A stretch of 64,000 bases of DNA, from positions 558,001-622,000 of the forward strand of contig NC_092600.1 of NCBI RefSeq assembly GCF_047663525.1, given 5' to 3'. Source of the stretch: Anas platyrhynchos. Its lineage: Eukaryota > Chordata > Aves > Anseriformes > Anatidae. Both the position numbers and the translations under genes were made by a program. The notes below the pieces were generated by a model. It ran no database searches. It had not been told where the DNA came from and saw nothing but the letters and a program-made list of their open reading frames with translations. Below, piece after piece: positions 50,801 to 62,035 of this stretch. Numbering within the stretch: position 1 is the first letter of the stretch; each line of letters opens with the position of its first letter.

Positions 50801-53800
50801 CGCTGTTCGGTGCCCTGTGTGCCAGACCAAGCGGAGGCCTCTGGTTTCTCCGCAGCTTTCTGTTTGGAGCAGGCGCAGTCGGAGCGATCGCCCGTGAAGC
50901 TTCTGCCGACGCGTCCTGTAAGTCCTGGTCGCTTCACCGGGGGTGCTGGGTTCTGAGCGCTGTTTTGCCGAGTGTTTGGAAATGTTACCTTTTAAACGGG
51001 ACATACTGAGACTTGGGGACGGGACGGGACACATGACTTAAAGTCTATACAGCTATTATTACATTGAATATATGTAGTGGCACAAATGAACCTCAAATAT
51101 TTGGCAACAAATAAACCTTCCAAAATACTGATAAATGTGCATAGGAACTTGCTCATTCCTGGGCTGCTCTGCTGTTTCCAACCTAAATGTTTTGAGGTCA
51201 GATTTGTCCCTTTCACTTTCCTGGAGCTGGGGTGAGGGGGCTTTGCCCCGGGCTGTTTGGGGGAAGGAGCTGCCCCTGAGAGGGGGCTTGCCGGGACGGA
51301 CTGCTTGTGCTCCTGGGCTTTTCTCTCCAGCTATTTTTTTTTTCCTTTTTTTTTTTTTTTTTTCTGAATCTAGCTGAGGTGCTTGGTGCTTTAACTGTTG
51401 TGGTTTTGGGTTGGTGGCTTATGAAAAACTAAACAAGATCAAGTCAGGAAATGAAACACGTGGAAATAAGTGTTCATTAGAGCACCTGGTGACTGAGAAT
51501 ATATCACGGCTTGGATGTCTCAATGAGCTACAGCCTTAATGTTTGTTTGTTTGTTTTCTAATGTTTTAGGAAATGACCCATTACTAAAGGGAGCGCAGGG
51601 TGGTTGGGAGAGTGAAAGAAGTAAATACTGGTGTTGCACAACGTGGTTTTTCACTAACTTAGTGGTATTGCGATACCTTTTTAAAAGTCTCATGTTCTTG
51701 CAATCGTGATCATCTAAGAAAGAAAAAACAAACCCTTGACTTGCATTTATAAAAGAGGAAGAAACTCTTGAGAATGACTGTCAAAGGCTCAGCAACTGGA
51801 AGACATCGAAATCACAGCCCAGCAGGGTTTCGTAATTATTGAGCTACCGGTGGCACTTGGGTTTGTCAGACCAACGTGGTTCCAGCCTGCAAAGCCTCGA
51901 GCCTGCCCTTGCCCTCTTGAAGTCAACGCTGTTTCCAGTAGCACCTTTCTGTAATTTTTCAGCACGTGACAAGATGTGATCATAAAGGCATGGCATTGCT
52001 TTGGATGCAGCATCCTCTTACGTGACTCGTGTCCTCTGACCAAGGAATAACGAGATCCCCTTCACCACAGAGCAGGTGCTGGTCCCCAGGGACGTTTCAT
52101 AGACCCCAGTCTGGCTACAGTTCTCAGGCTCCTAGGAGAGCAGCCTGCCAGCTTCCCCCTGAGATGGCCGTGCAGAATTCCCTCCTGAGGAGCGCTATCG
52201 CCGTTATTTTCCCCAGGGCAGTGGTGGGAGGGAGCCCTTTGGGTGCAGCTCTGGGAGGCTGGGGGGCTCCCCTCACCCCTGTGCCTGAGACGAGTTGTCC
52301 ACTGCGTGAAGTGTGGGGACGGAGTTAGTTAATGCTGTTTTGTTACCTCTGCTGCCTTTGTTCGTAATTCATCAGGAAACATGACTGCAGTTCAAGCTCA
52401 GGGGGGTAGGTTACTTACTGAAGTGCTCCAAGGTTTCTGCCAGGCTAGGCAGGCAATTAAAGCAGAGCTGATGAATGGTCTGATTCAGCTCCAATTCATT
52501 AACTAATCATAAGAAATGAGCAGATAGAAAATAAGCCCAACTCAGGGACTTGAGAGAGGTTTGTTAAGGGTCCCTCTGTCCCCGTGTGCTACCCTGTGTG
52601 CTTTTCCAGAGCTCTTTCCCTGCGCTCCCTGACAATGCGATGCTGCAGACGGTCGGAGCCCCAGCAACCGAGTGCCTTTGCATTCAGCCGGGGAGGCAGA
52701 GAACAATGTGTTTTCATTACAGAAATGCATTGTGCTGCAGTACAGTTGCAGTTGTATTTTTCCTTTCCCGATGTTGTTTCCTTTGAGCTGGGTCATGGTG
52801 AGGCAGGGCTGAGCCTGGGCAGTTCAGTGAGCGGGGCCGGGGCCGCTGCAGGGAGCAGCACGGGGGGGGTCCGGCCCTTCCCGGCCTGCTGGAGGAGATG
52901 CAGCAGCAGGGGCACGGTGCTGGTGTCCAACCTCTCTTCACCGGGGAAACTGGGCTGAAGAGAGTCTGGAAGAGGGCAAGAGAGGAGGGAAGATAAATAT
53001 ATACATGTGAAAATGAACACACACCCTTAAAGAGCTCGCCCGCCTCCATGCAGAGCTACCACCCTCCTGCCAACATGTGATGCTCCCTTTACATTGCTAA
53101 CGATAAAAAAAAAATTAAAAAAAAAAATTGAGAGCAGCCAGAGGACAGACAGGGGTTTGGAGCAGATCTTCATGAGAGATGGAGTGCACTTCTGGTCCCC
53201 AGCCCAGAGCTGAACCAAGAAAATGCTGTTTGTCTGTGCTCCAGGCTCTCCCTGTGTGGCTGTTCTGCTCACAGAACAGAGGTGATTAGAGTAATTGTTC
53301 CAGAAGAGACATTTCTGGTCTGCTGCACTCAGAGAATTGCTCCTGGCAGACCCCGTGGATGTTTCCCCTGCTGTGATCAGCCTTCCCGTGTGGATGAGGA
53401 CTGCCTGTGGGGCACTGCCTTGCCCAGCGCTTGTGATGCAGCTGCAGGTTAGCTCCCATTGGGGGTTCCCCTTTAGGCTGGGTTTTTGGGAGGAAGCTCT
53501 TGAGCCCTCCCTCCTTTTGGCTGCAGTGTTCCTCGGTGAAATACTCCAGTCCAGATGCTGCACCCCACCATTTTGCACTGGGCTGCAGGATTAAACCAGT
53601 GGGAGGTACGTGTGTGGCTGGGAGTGCTGGGTGCTGCCAGTAAGATGCTTATTGGAGCTGTTGCTTTAAAATGTGTCCTGTTTTCAGCTCTTTCTTCCTG
53701 CACATTGTGGATACATTTAGGGAACTTATCACCATAGCATCAAAGCACTGAAATACCCTGTGCAACAAACTCTGAAATCTGTCCCAAAATAGATTCCTGC

Positions 53801-56800
53801 TTTTTTTACCAAGGCACCAATTTCATTGTCAGTGCTTCCTTTCCCTCTTGGTGCCTGTGACTGTGTGCGTGTGTGCACACATGGGCACAAGTGCCAGAGC
53901 TTTTTCTCTCCCCATCAGCCCAACGCTGTCACGTGTTGCCATAACGCAGTGGGTCAGCTCTGGGGGAGATCTGTGTGCTTTTGGTGTTTTTGTGTTAAGT
54001 CTCCAGTGCCGTGTAATGGGCTGAGCAGTTTTACAAGCTTCCCTGTGTGCATGGGTCTGTGAAACCTCACTGCTGTTTATCTTGGTGGAAGAGGGTGGCT
54101 TTGCTCCATGAAAGGCAATGTTCTGAGCTGACAACGTTATGAGCAGCATCCAGCTGTTGTGAGCGCGGATGTTCAGACTTTATGGCTTATTAAGTCTTAA
54201 GGCATGCTGAGCACCTTTGGATTTTCCTGATGCTCACGGTGTCTACTGAGGCTTGGCTTAGTGCACCTGACAAATCGGGTGATGCTGTGCTTCCTCCCCC
54301 CTGGGCTTTGGTGGCAGGACTGAGGCATGAGGAAGGGGCCCACAGGCAGCTCTGCAGGTGTCCTTCTCTTTTTCTCTTTTTGCAGCCCCAAACAACTTCA
54401 GATTCTTCCTTGTTGCCCGCCTCTTGTGGGAGCCCTCCCCACGTGCAGATTAAATTTACAAGGTGCCTTCAGCGTACATCTCTGCCTGAGGCCCCAGGGA
54501 GCTCCCATTCGCTGTTTTCTCCTTGTCGCTCGCGTTCAAACACCTCTCTGCATGCAGGTTGTGCTGAGCCCCCGGGCATCTGCAGTCACTGATGCGCTCC
54601 CTGCTCTCTAGGAAGGCTTCTTTTGAGGTCCTGATGGAACGGGCTCTGGGGTCTCGCAGGGCAGAGCTAATTGCTGGCAACAGGCGAGGATCTCAGATCA
54701 GAGCTGCTGCAGGCTCCCCAGGCACTGCCTCGCTGCTGGCTCTCGAGGGACCCTGTGCTCCGCTGGTCCTGGCGGGCTCGAGGCTGCCTCTTGCTGCCGG
54801 GTGTAGAAGCCCACCCAGGAGGGGCAGCAGGCACCAGCAGGTGCCCCCGCTCTGTGAGCAGCACGGACAGGGCCCTCGTGTTAGGCTGGGCTCTGCTGTG
54901 CTAGCGGGAGGTGAGGATGCTCCTTTCTGGGGGCAGTAAAATGCAGCCATTCCCCTTGCTTCCCTACGTGTGCTGTCCCTTCTCAGCACCGAGCTGAGCT
55001 TCACATTTCCTTCCCATTTCTCCTCTTTGGCAGTATTTCTACCTGCATAATTAACTCTCACGTGTAGCTCCAGCCACCCATGCCACTGTCTTGAACGAGT
55101 CCCAGGGAGGTCAGCTGGCGAAACGCATTGGATGCTTCATCAGCAGGTTACGGTGAGGTCACACCAAGCCACCCGGCCTTTCATCAGCATGCACCAAGTG
55201 ATGGTTGGAGCCAGGCGTGAGCCCGCTGCCCCTTCTTCCCCTCCACACTAACTATAAATTACCGACTGGGACGATCCTGGACATACTTAATGCAATTCTG
55301 TTTATTTCTGACCGTGGCTGGGAGAAGCACAGTTGTTCTTGGTTATAGAGACAATGTATGAGGCTTTCTGGTTTAGTTTTAAAGGGTTGAGAGGAAACTC
55401 CAGCGAAGAGCTGCCATTTTCTCTGTGCTGTTCAGTTCTCACTGAAATGGCATTGCTAAGAGCTGTCTTCACCCTCTTACTGCCACTTGCACCACCTTTT
55501 ATACCTGGGAAAAGTGCACATTTTCAGTTTGTCAGGATTTTTCTGTGGGACCTTAAATGGTGACAGACAGCAGCAGGCAAAGAACTTATCAGTACCACTG
55601 GTTATTTCTGTGCTACTGAAAATCCCTTCTTGGGGAGAAGCCAGCTTCCTGCTTCACAAACAGAAAAGGCCTGAAAGAGCAAAAAAACAGGGTCTGTGGG
55701 CTAGTAGAGGCTTTTATCCATTTCCTTTCCTTAATTCCAAAAGAAAACCTCCTCCAAGGCACAGCCTCAGAGAGTTTCGATCCACCAGCAGAGTTAATTC
55801 TGTAGGTTCTGTATGCGATTAACCAAGGGTGTGATTTTACAGCGGTTTCGGAAGAAGCACAGCTGCTGCTGTTAGGAGCTGCTAGCAGTCTGTTTGTTGT
55901 GGCTCAGGTGGGAACTGGTGGTCTCTAAACCAGCAATGAAAGCGAGGTGTGAGAGCCAAAACCTGCTGTGCCGCAGCCTGCCGGGCGCTGCCGGCTTGTC
56001 TGTGCGCTCCCAGGGGGGCGGCTGCAGGGCTGGGGCTGCCCCGGCAGAGGGGTGCTCGGTGCTGGGGGAGCGCCGAGTCCTGCTCTCTGCTCCTTGGACG
56101 ATGTTTCAGGCATCCTAATGTAGGCTCAAACCCAAGAATCCCATTTAGGGTGTTTACAAAAGCAATATCCAAATGGGTGGGTGGTGAAATTGGAGTAAGC
56201 TCGTGGCCAGCTGGGAAGCGGCTGTCAGGTAACTAGAGGAAACCAAGGGACGAGGAGAAGCAAGATTCAGTACCCTCGTCTGCACAGCCTAAGTGGATGT
56301 TGTGAGGCCATGTCCCTTTCTATTGTCCCTTTCCTCAGCAAATCACCTTTTAAACTATTTTCTGAGTTACAGCTCCTGGGCTAAGACCAGAGAGAAAAGC
56401 AAGCAACCGACCTAACAAAAAACCCGAGTGAAAGCCCCTCAGAAGGGAACGCGAGCATCCAGCTAGAAGCTGACTGATTTTGATTTATGGTTTCTTTATC
56501 CTGCAGAAGTAGGAAGGTAATGAACCACTGTTTTGATCTCTGTGGGTTTTCCTGTGGCAGTGAGGAGATCAAAACAAGTTTAACTGTTTCTGATACCTGT
56601 GTGCTTTCTTCCCTCTCCTGCTCCTTCCCTGACTCTCCTACAGGCAGCCCTATGCCGTGCCGAGGAGCGCTGGCTTCGTGTTGCCCTAAGCCCAGCTCCC
56701 CACTGCTCTGCACAGTTCCCCATTGGGGTCCCGCAGCCCAGCCCGGGGCCGTGATGCCCGGCCGGCTGGGGCAGGGACAGCCGCTGCCCTGTGGGGCTCC

Positions 56801-56929
56801 CAAGCTCTCGGCTGGGCCCAGGTGCTGGCAGCATGGCCCACGGGGAAAATTCCCTGGTAAGGAGTGTTGGCAGCGGGTGGGACGGGGAGGCACATCGTGG
56901 GGGGACACAGCGCGCTGTGGGGCTTACCG
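50801..56929. other. Intergenic region downstream of SH3RF2, no gene recognised
   Basis: No recognisable exon or RNA gene. Contains poly-T tracts near 51.3 kb and an A-rich piece at 53.1 kb. The start of the SH3RF2 3' UTR (left of 56930) must lie at the right-hand end, but its length is unknown. Open frames of up to 183 codons (53027-53578, minus) look like chance frames. Confidence 0.6.
51334..51363 (+). repeat. Interrupted poly-T tract
   Basis: Poly-T broken once by CC, in the intergenic region. A similar T20 run lies at 49726-49745. Confidence 0.88.
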
Positions 56930-57223
56930 TCAGTTCGCGGAGACGCTGCTGTAGCTCTTCCTGATGGGGAAGGTCAGCTGGCCCGAGAGGTCCAGCGATG
57001 CCGCCTTTGGGTGCAGCGCCCTGCGTGGGTGCAGAGGGCTGGTGCCGAGCCGGGGCGAGGGCAGCGCTGGCAGCTCGGGGCCCAGCGGGCTCCCCTCGGG
57101 CAGCGGGGGCTCCACCACGGGTGCCGGCTCCGTCCTGCTGCGGAGCAGGCGCGGGGAGGGCTGCAGGCTGTGCCGCTTGGGCGGCGGGGGGCTGTGGTTC
57201 TGGAACCTCACCGTCTTCACCTG
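56930..57223 (-). CDS. SH3RF2: SH3RF2 terminal coding exon with PP1-docking motif
   Basis: The exon begins CAG GTG AAG ACG after ACTGCAG, giving [23 protein letters not shown] (57217-57203) fits the RVxF docking motif for protein phosphatase 1. The frame continues to [18 protein letters not shown] and stops at TGA 56932-56930. A donor-like GTAAGC begins at 56926, only a few bases after the stop, so an intron in the 3' UTR is possible. No poly(A) signal was found close downstream. Confidence 0.9.
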   Translation of the reverse strand, partial: QVKTVRFQNHSPPPPKRHSLQPSPRLLRSRTEPAPVVEPPLPEGSPLGPELPALPSPRLGTSPLHPRRALHPKAASLDLSGQLTFPIRKSYSSVSAN

Positions 57224-58473
57224 CTGCAGTGAGAAGGGAACACGTCACCACGGGGCAGCGGGAGGCTTGCCAGGATGCTGTATTCCCCCCTGAGCTCCCA
57301 GGGCTGCCCCCTCGGGGTCTGTGCAGTGACTTGCCCTTTGGGTGCCCCGGGAGGGGAGAGCTGTCAGCAGGGTGATGACGGGGTGTCTGCCTTTTTACCC
57401 AGGCAGTGTCGCTCTGGCTGACAATGGGGAGAGAAATCTCCATTCCAGGTGGCTCAGCCAGTGACGCGAGGGAGATTTGGGGGCACACCGGAGTGCTGCA
57501 CAGCCCGGCCCAGCGGAAGGTCTGACATCCAGGTCTGGCATCTGCTCATTTGATACCAGACTCCTGGCGACCTCTGTGGGATTCGTGCCTCATTTAAGAC
57601 CTCAGAAACTCTCAAAATTTGATCACGACCAATGTTCATTCATTCACTCTGAAAGAGACCCTGCAGCCCCCGGCCTTTCCAAAGGGCTTAATTTGAACAG
57701 CAGAGTCAGCAACACCACTACCTGATCACTTAATGCAGGTATGGATCCTGCCGATTTCTATCAGGAAGAAAACTGGTGAGAAGGGAGTGAAGCCCGTCAG
57801 GGACTGGGGCCATGGCCAGTGCTGGGCTGACACCAGCTGTGGGTCCCTAGGGGGCTGTGAGGTCCCCCCCGCCGTACCTTTTCGGTGCTGTTCCGGGAGG
57901 TGTCTGGTTTCACCAGGATGGACGGTGGAGCTGATGCAGGCGGCTTTGGGGCTGGCTCACTCTTTGCTGGAGGGTCTTTGGCATCCAGGATCACTGAGCT
58001 GCAGACGGAAGGCGTTCTGCTTTCCCCTCCTCTGACCACAAGCAGTGGTGAAGCATCGTGGGAGAAGTTTGGCCTCATTCCTGCCTCAGCCACGCCAGCT
58101 CCAGGAGGGATGCTGTGCGGCTGGGCGCTGATGTGCTGATAGAGCTGAAACTGCAGCGGGCGCACCGTGGCCGTGGGAGGACGCCGCAGGGAGCCGGCAG
58201 CCTGCACGGGGCCCCCTGGCTGCCCCGGCCTCTGCAGGGACCCATCTGGGGAGCAAGAGCCACGGGAGGAGGTGAGTTAACAGGAATGCGGCGGGTCCCG
58301 AGAGGAAGACAACAGCAAAGCAAAGAGCAGAAGTGAGCAGTGGTTCTGTATCAGCAGCCCTGTTCACAGGCTGGTCCTTGCCTCCCCAAGCCCTGTGCCA
58401 GGCAGAGACCCTCATTGGGAAGTACCTGCGGTGGGGAGGCAGCACGTCCCTGTGGGTCTGGGCACCTTCTGCC

Positions 58474-58510
<37 letters not shown>

Positions 58511-61500
58511 CTGAACAAGCAAGAACTGTAAGCACAAGCCCTTATGCCTGAGCCGTCCTCACAGTGCTGGTGGTTTGGTGCTGTTTGTTGTTCCCACTTT
58601 GGCTGCTCCGTCTGATACCTGCTTTCCAGGCTGCAGTGCTGGAAGTCGCACACTTTATTTCTTCTGCAGCGTCTTGCTGTTTGCAAGATTGATTTTTTAA
58701 ACAGAGCCACCACAGGGGAAGGAGTCCTTTGCAGTAAAATAACTTTTAAGATAAATCCAATTTTGAGTGTAAAACCACTGACAATAGCTCTTGCAAATGA
58801 GCCTCACCTCTGCCAGTGACACTGCCTATCTCCAGCCGGCAGCTCCGCCTGGAAGTATCGGGGAGTACGCCAGAGTTGCTCAAATAGACTTGGAAATATA
58901 TTCCAGAGCAGCATGTATGGTCTGAAGATAAACCCTACCAGTCTCATTGAAAAGCGTTTAACCAACTGAGCTCTGAATAAGCTTTCAAAAAGAGTTTTTC
59001 TTTGCCAACTCAAAAAAAATAAAATTTAAAAAAGGAGTCACCAGAATGACCACAGCTGGGGAAAGCCCGCAGTGCTTTCATGGGGCGCTGCCAGCCTGGC
59101 AGGAGCATTTGCTCGGGCATCCCCTGCAGCCCAGGCACGTGGGACCAGTGGCTGCAGGGCTGCGTTGGCTGGCAGCACGGCTGACCATGGAGTGACCCCT
59201 GCTCCTTATCTTTGTGAAGTATCCTTTCTCACCTTCAGCCTATTCATGATTTTATGCACCCTGGATATTTCCAAGCTGAAAAATTTTGACTCCTACAATG
59301 ACACAGCTGAGTTTTACTCTCTTGTTCTGAGTTCCTTTCTTAATAATTCCTGCTTCAAATAACGTTTCAAATTAACCTTTTTAAATTGCTTCTGAGCATG
59401 GAGTTGGAGCTCTCAGAGTCATCTGTGACAACTCCAAAATCCCTCTCTAGAGGGACACAAGTAATTTAGGGCCCAGTGCTGTGTGTGCATAATTAGGGCT
59501 TATTCTTCTCCACATCCCTGTATGGATGTTTCAGCTACCGCTCTAGCTCCCCGTGATGCTTGGTGTTGTGAAATTATCTCGTGGATCTTTGCAGCCCACC
59601 TCAGACACGACTGTGCTGAAAGCCCCAACAGCAGCGGCAAACTTCACATCCCCGTCCTCGTGCCTGATGCCAGCTGCGCTCCGTGTGGGCGCTGCTCACG
59701 GCTGTCCCCGGGGGCCCGCGAGCGAGCTGCTCTGCGCAGCGCTGGTGGAAGCTTTTTGGCCGTCCGCTGTGCTCAGCAGCCACCTGTTTAGGCACCCCAA
59801 CTCCTTCAGGGAGCTCAGGCTTGTTGAAAAGACTGCTCTGATTCCCCTTTCCCCTGCCATGTGCAAGGTTTCCCTGCCTATCCACTGATTCCACTTAGGG
59901 ACCGATCGTATTATCTCAGTACAGTTCACCTTTAGCTCGCTGGCACTTGTTCCACTTACTTTGACGGCCAGCCCTTTGCTCGGCACCCCGTAACGCTCAG
60001 GGCCCCTCCCAGCCCCCCGGCAGCACCCCCGGCCCCGCACTTACTCTTCCTGGTGCTGCCGCGGCCGCGCCGCAGCGACGCCTGCCCCGTGCCCCCCAGC
60101 CCCGCGCTCCTGCCGGGCGAGGGCACGGGCACGGGCAGCGCAGCCACCTTCAGCGGCCGGCTCTGCCGCTGGCTGCTCTCCGAGATGCTCCCCTGGGAAG
60201 AGAGCGAGGAGGTCGACAGCGTCCACGAGGCGTACAGGGAAGGCAGCTTCGAGTCGGAGAGGCTGGGCTTCCTGCTGGCAAGGGAGAAGGAAGGTGTGAG
60301 CTGGCGTTCAGAGGCTTTCCGTAAGGAAAGCAGCAGTTGGTCTCAAATGTGAACTGGGTGGGTTTAAAGGCTCCTGCACTGCTCCTGCGCCAGGGTTTTG
60401 GTGGAAAACACTACAGATGGCACAGGTGGTTCAGGAGGGTGGAATATAGTGCCCGGATCAGTGGTTGTGGTGGAAGCACTTTGTGAGGCTCGTTGGGGTG
60501 TTTGAGCTGTGCTCTCCACTGCTTGTTCTGCTCTGTTTATCAGTGAGGTGGGGCCGTGGTGTTATCGGAGCTACACTGTGAGCTGTGGAATGAGCTGGGG
60601 GGGGTGCAGGTGAGCCACCAGTGTGGGTGCACAGGGGGCAGCACGGGGACCTGAGCAGCACTGGGACTTCTGGTTCTAACTGGAAGATTGGGCAGAACAG
60701 AACATAAACAGGGAGCAAGCAGCTGAGAGGAAGATGAACCAAAAGTGGCAGGAGCACCTTGGAGATCAAGTAAGTTTTGGATTGACATCAGATTGCTCTG
60801 GAGAGGCAGAGGCTGAGATCCCCTTGGTCTTCTGATGGCAGTTACTCAGAACAAGGCAAAGTTGCTCACGAGGGAAGGAGGGGATCTGTTTTGTCCACCT
60901 TACAAGGAAAATGGGGAGAGGGAATGCTGGCTGTGGGCTGGGGACAAGCAAGGCACTGGGCGCTACTTTTCTAAATAACAATGTGGTAATCTGCAAAGAG
61001 GCTTCTTGGCTCATCCCCATGCTTTCTGTTTCAGATCCAGCACTGCATTTCTAAGCTCTTTGTCATGTCTTTGCCGAACCTGAGCAAATATCAGGGGAAC
61101 TGAGGGCACAGGAATTTTTTTTTCCCTCACCTAAATTGCATATTTTAATGATTGCTCTTTCTAATGCATGTTTGTTTAGTTAGATCAGCGGCTTCTAGCA
61201 TTTAAATGCCTGCTCTAAAGACAGTATTTTGATGCTACGAGAGCCTTCAGCTTATAGTTTCCCTTCTGGCAGAAAAAAGAAGAGTGGTGTCATCCAAAAC
61301 GAACAAAGGCGAGTCTGAGACCAGACCAGCTGCTGCTCAGCCTGGCTCCCAGACTCATCACTGTGTGGTGGCACCTGCAGGTCTCTGCCCAAGCTCCTGG
61401 CCTGAATTAATCAGCCGTGTGAGAAGATAGAGATGTCCCTGCCAATATCCCAGATTTAAAACCAGCAGAGGAAGGCTGAGCGCACCATTGGTGTGTTTAG

Positions 61501-62035
61501 GCTGTGTGCCACCCCGGGGCAGTGCTGCTGAACCCATCGGCTGCCAGACTTCTCCCTGCACCAGCCCCTGGGTGTCGGGGGGAGATGTGATTCCCACGTA
61601 GCCAGGCAGGTGTGCAGAGAAATAAAGAGCAGTGGGAGGTGTCCCTCCCATGGCAGGGGGTTGGAGTTAGATGATCTTTAAGGTCCCTTCCAACCCAAAC
61701 CACCCTATGATTCTGTCACCACAGCCCCGCGAGCAGTCACAGGCTGTTATCAGTGCTGCAGGAATCCTGTGCAGTGATTCCACCGGGGGGACGAGAAGGC
61801 ACAGCATCCTACATGTGACCCGCCCCTCTCCACATGTCTCTGTTCCATATAAGAGAAATCAGACCTGAAAAGAGGAGCGACGTAGTTGCTGGGGAAGATG
61901 CCCACTCTCCCCGTGACCAGCGACATGCCCCGCAGCCAGCCGTCGTGGTACTTCCCAAAGATGCGGACCCCTTCTCCTTTCTGCAGCTCCAGCTCGTCCG
62001 GCCCATGAGCCATGTAGGAGTGCAGAGCCACGCAC
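56930..62035 (-). CDS. SH3RF2: SH3RF2, last four coding exons (5' part off the window)
   Basis: SH3RF2 (POSHER, PPP1R39) is known as a RING-type E3 ligase with SH3 domains that controls POSH/JNK signalling and binds protein phosphatase 1. Exons in transcript order: 62035-61865, 60271-60045, 58245-57878, 57223-56930. They give 1060 nt in continuous frame. The order of features is the third SH3 domain, a serine-rich region ([15 protein letters not shown]), a Pro/Ala-rich region containing [14 protein letters not shown], and the PP1 docking motif KTVRF, then TGA at 56932-56930. The RING finger and SH3 domains 1-2 must lie right of position 64000. The C-terminus is shorter than the human one, as remembered, by roughly ten residues. 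SH3RF1 and SH3RF3 are less likely because neither has this C-terminus. Confidence 0.94.
57878..58245 (-). CDS. SH3RF2: SH3RF2 Pro/Ala-rich exon
   Basis: The exon starts ATGGGTCC after CCCCAG. With the preceding A this gives NGSLQRP as in human. It continues with [20 protein letters not shown] and ends [20 protein letters not shown] through STEK before GTACGG. 368 nt, phase 1 to 0. The [14 protein letters not shown] block is the most conserved part. Confidence 0.93.
58475..58510 (+). repeat. T36 homopolymer in an SH3RF2 intron
   Basis: Thirty-six T residues, equal to an A36 tract in the sense of SH3RF2, about 230 bp upstream of the 58245 exon. No retroposed body is recognisable beside it. The exact length is uncertain in any assembly. 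Confidence 0.9.
60045..60271 (-). CDS. SH3RF2: SH3RF2 Ser-rich exon
   Basis: The exon follows GCCAGCAG (a tandem NAGNAG acceptor) and ends AAGA before GTAAGT. It encodes [36 protein letters not shown], and a Gly/Arg-rich end RRGRGSTRK. The match to the human region [19 protein letters not shown] is clear. No folded domain is expected. The exon is much more GC-rich than the flanking introns. Confidence 0.92.
61631..61717 (+). mobile_element. CR1 LINE 3' tail, strongly truncated
   Basis: About 90 bp of CR1 3' end in an SH3RF2 intron: GTGGGAGGTGTCCCTCCCAT, then GATGATCTTTAAGGTCCCTT, CCAACCCAAACC and ATGATTCTGT. It is antisense to SH3RF2. Confidence 0.9.
61865..62035 (-). CDS. SH3RF2: SH3RF2 exon with the third SH3 domain
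   Basis: The exon follows a strong polypyrimidine tract and CCCCAG, and ends TTTTCAG before GTCTGA. It encodes 57 codons: the ALHSY motif (the ALYDY equivalent), the acidic RT-loop [10 protein letters not shown], the ligand-binding Trp in DGWLRG, and GIFPSNYV. All hallmarks of a functional SH3 domain are present. The frame stays open for about 190 codons upstream into the intron, but nothing there resembles SH3RF2. Confidence 0.94.

Noticed and set aside
53027-53578. 183-codon minus-strand frame
   Set aside because: It runs through an A/T homopolymer region (NFFFIVSN-type translation) with no homology or promoter context.
56580-57488. 302-codon minus-strand frame over the SH3RF2 last exon
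   Set aside because: It is an out-of-frame shadow of a GC-rich coding exon. The SH3RF2 frame is the one with homology.
58475-58510. A36 tract (minus strand) as the tail of a processed pseudogene
   Set aside because: No coding or RNA-like body next to it and no target-site duplication visible.
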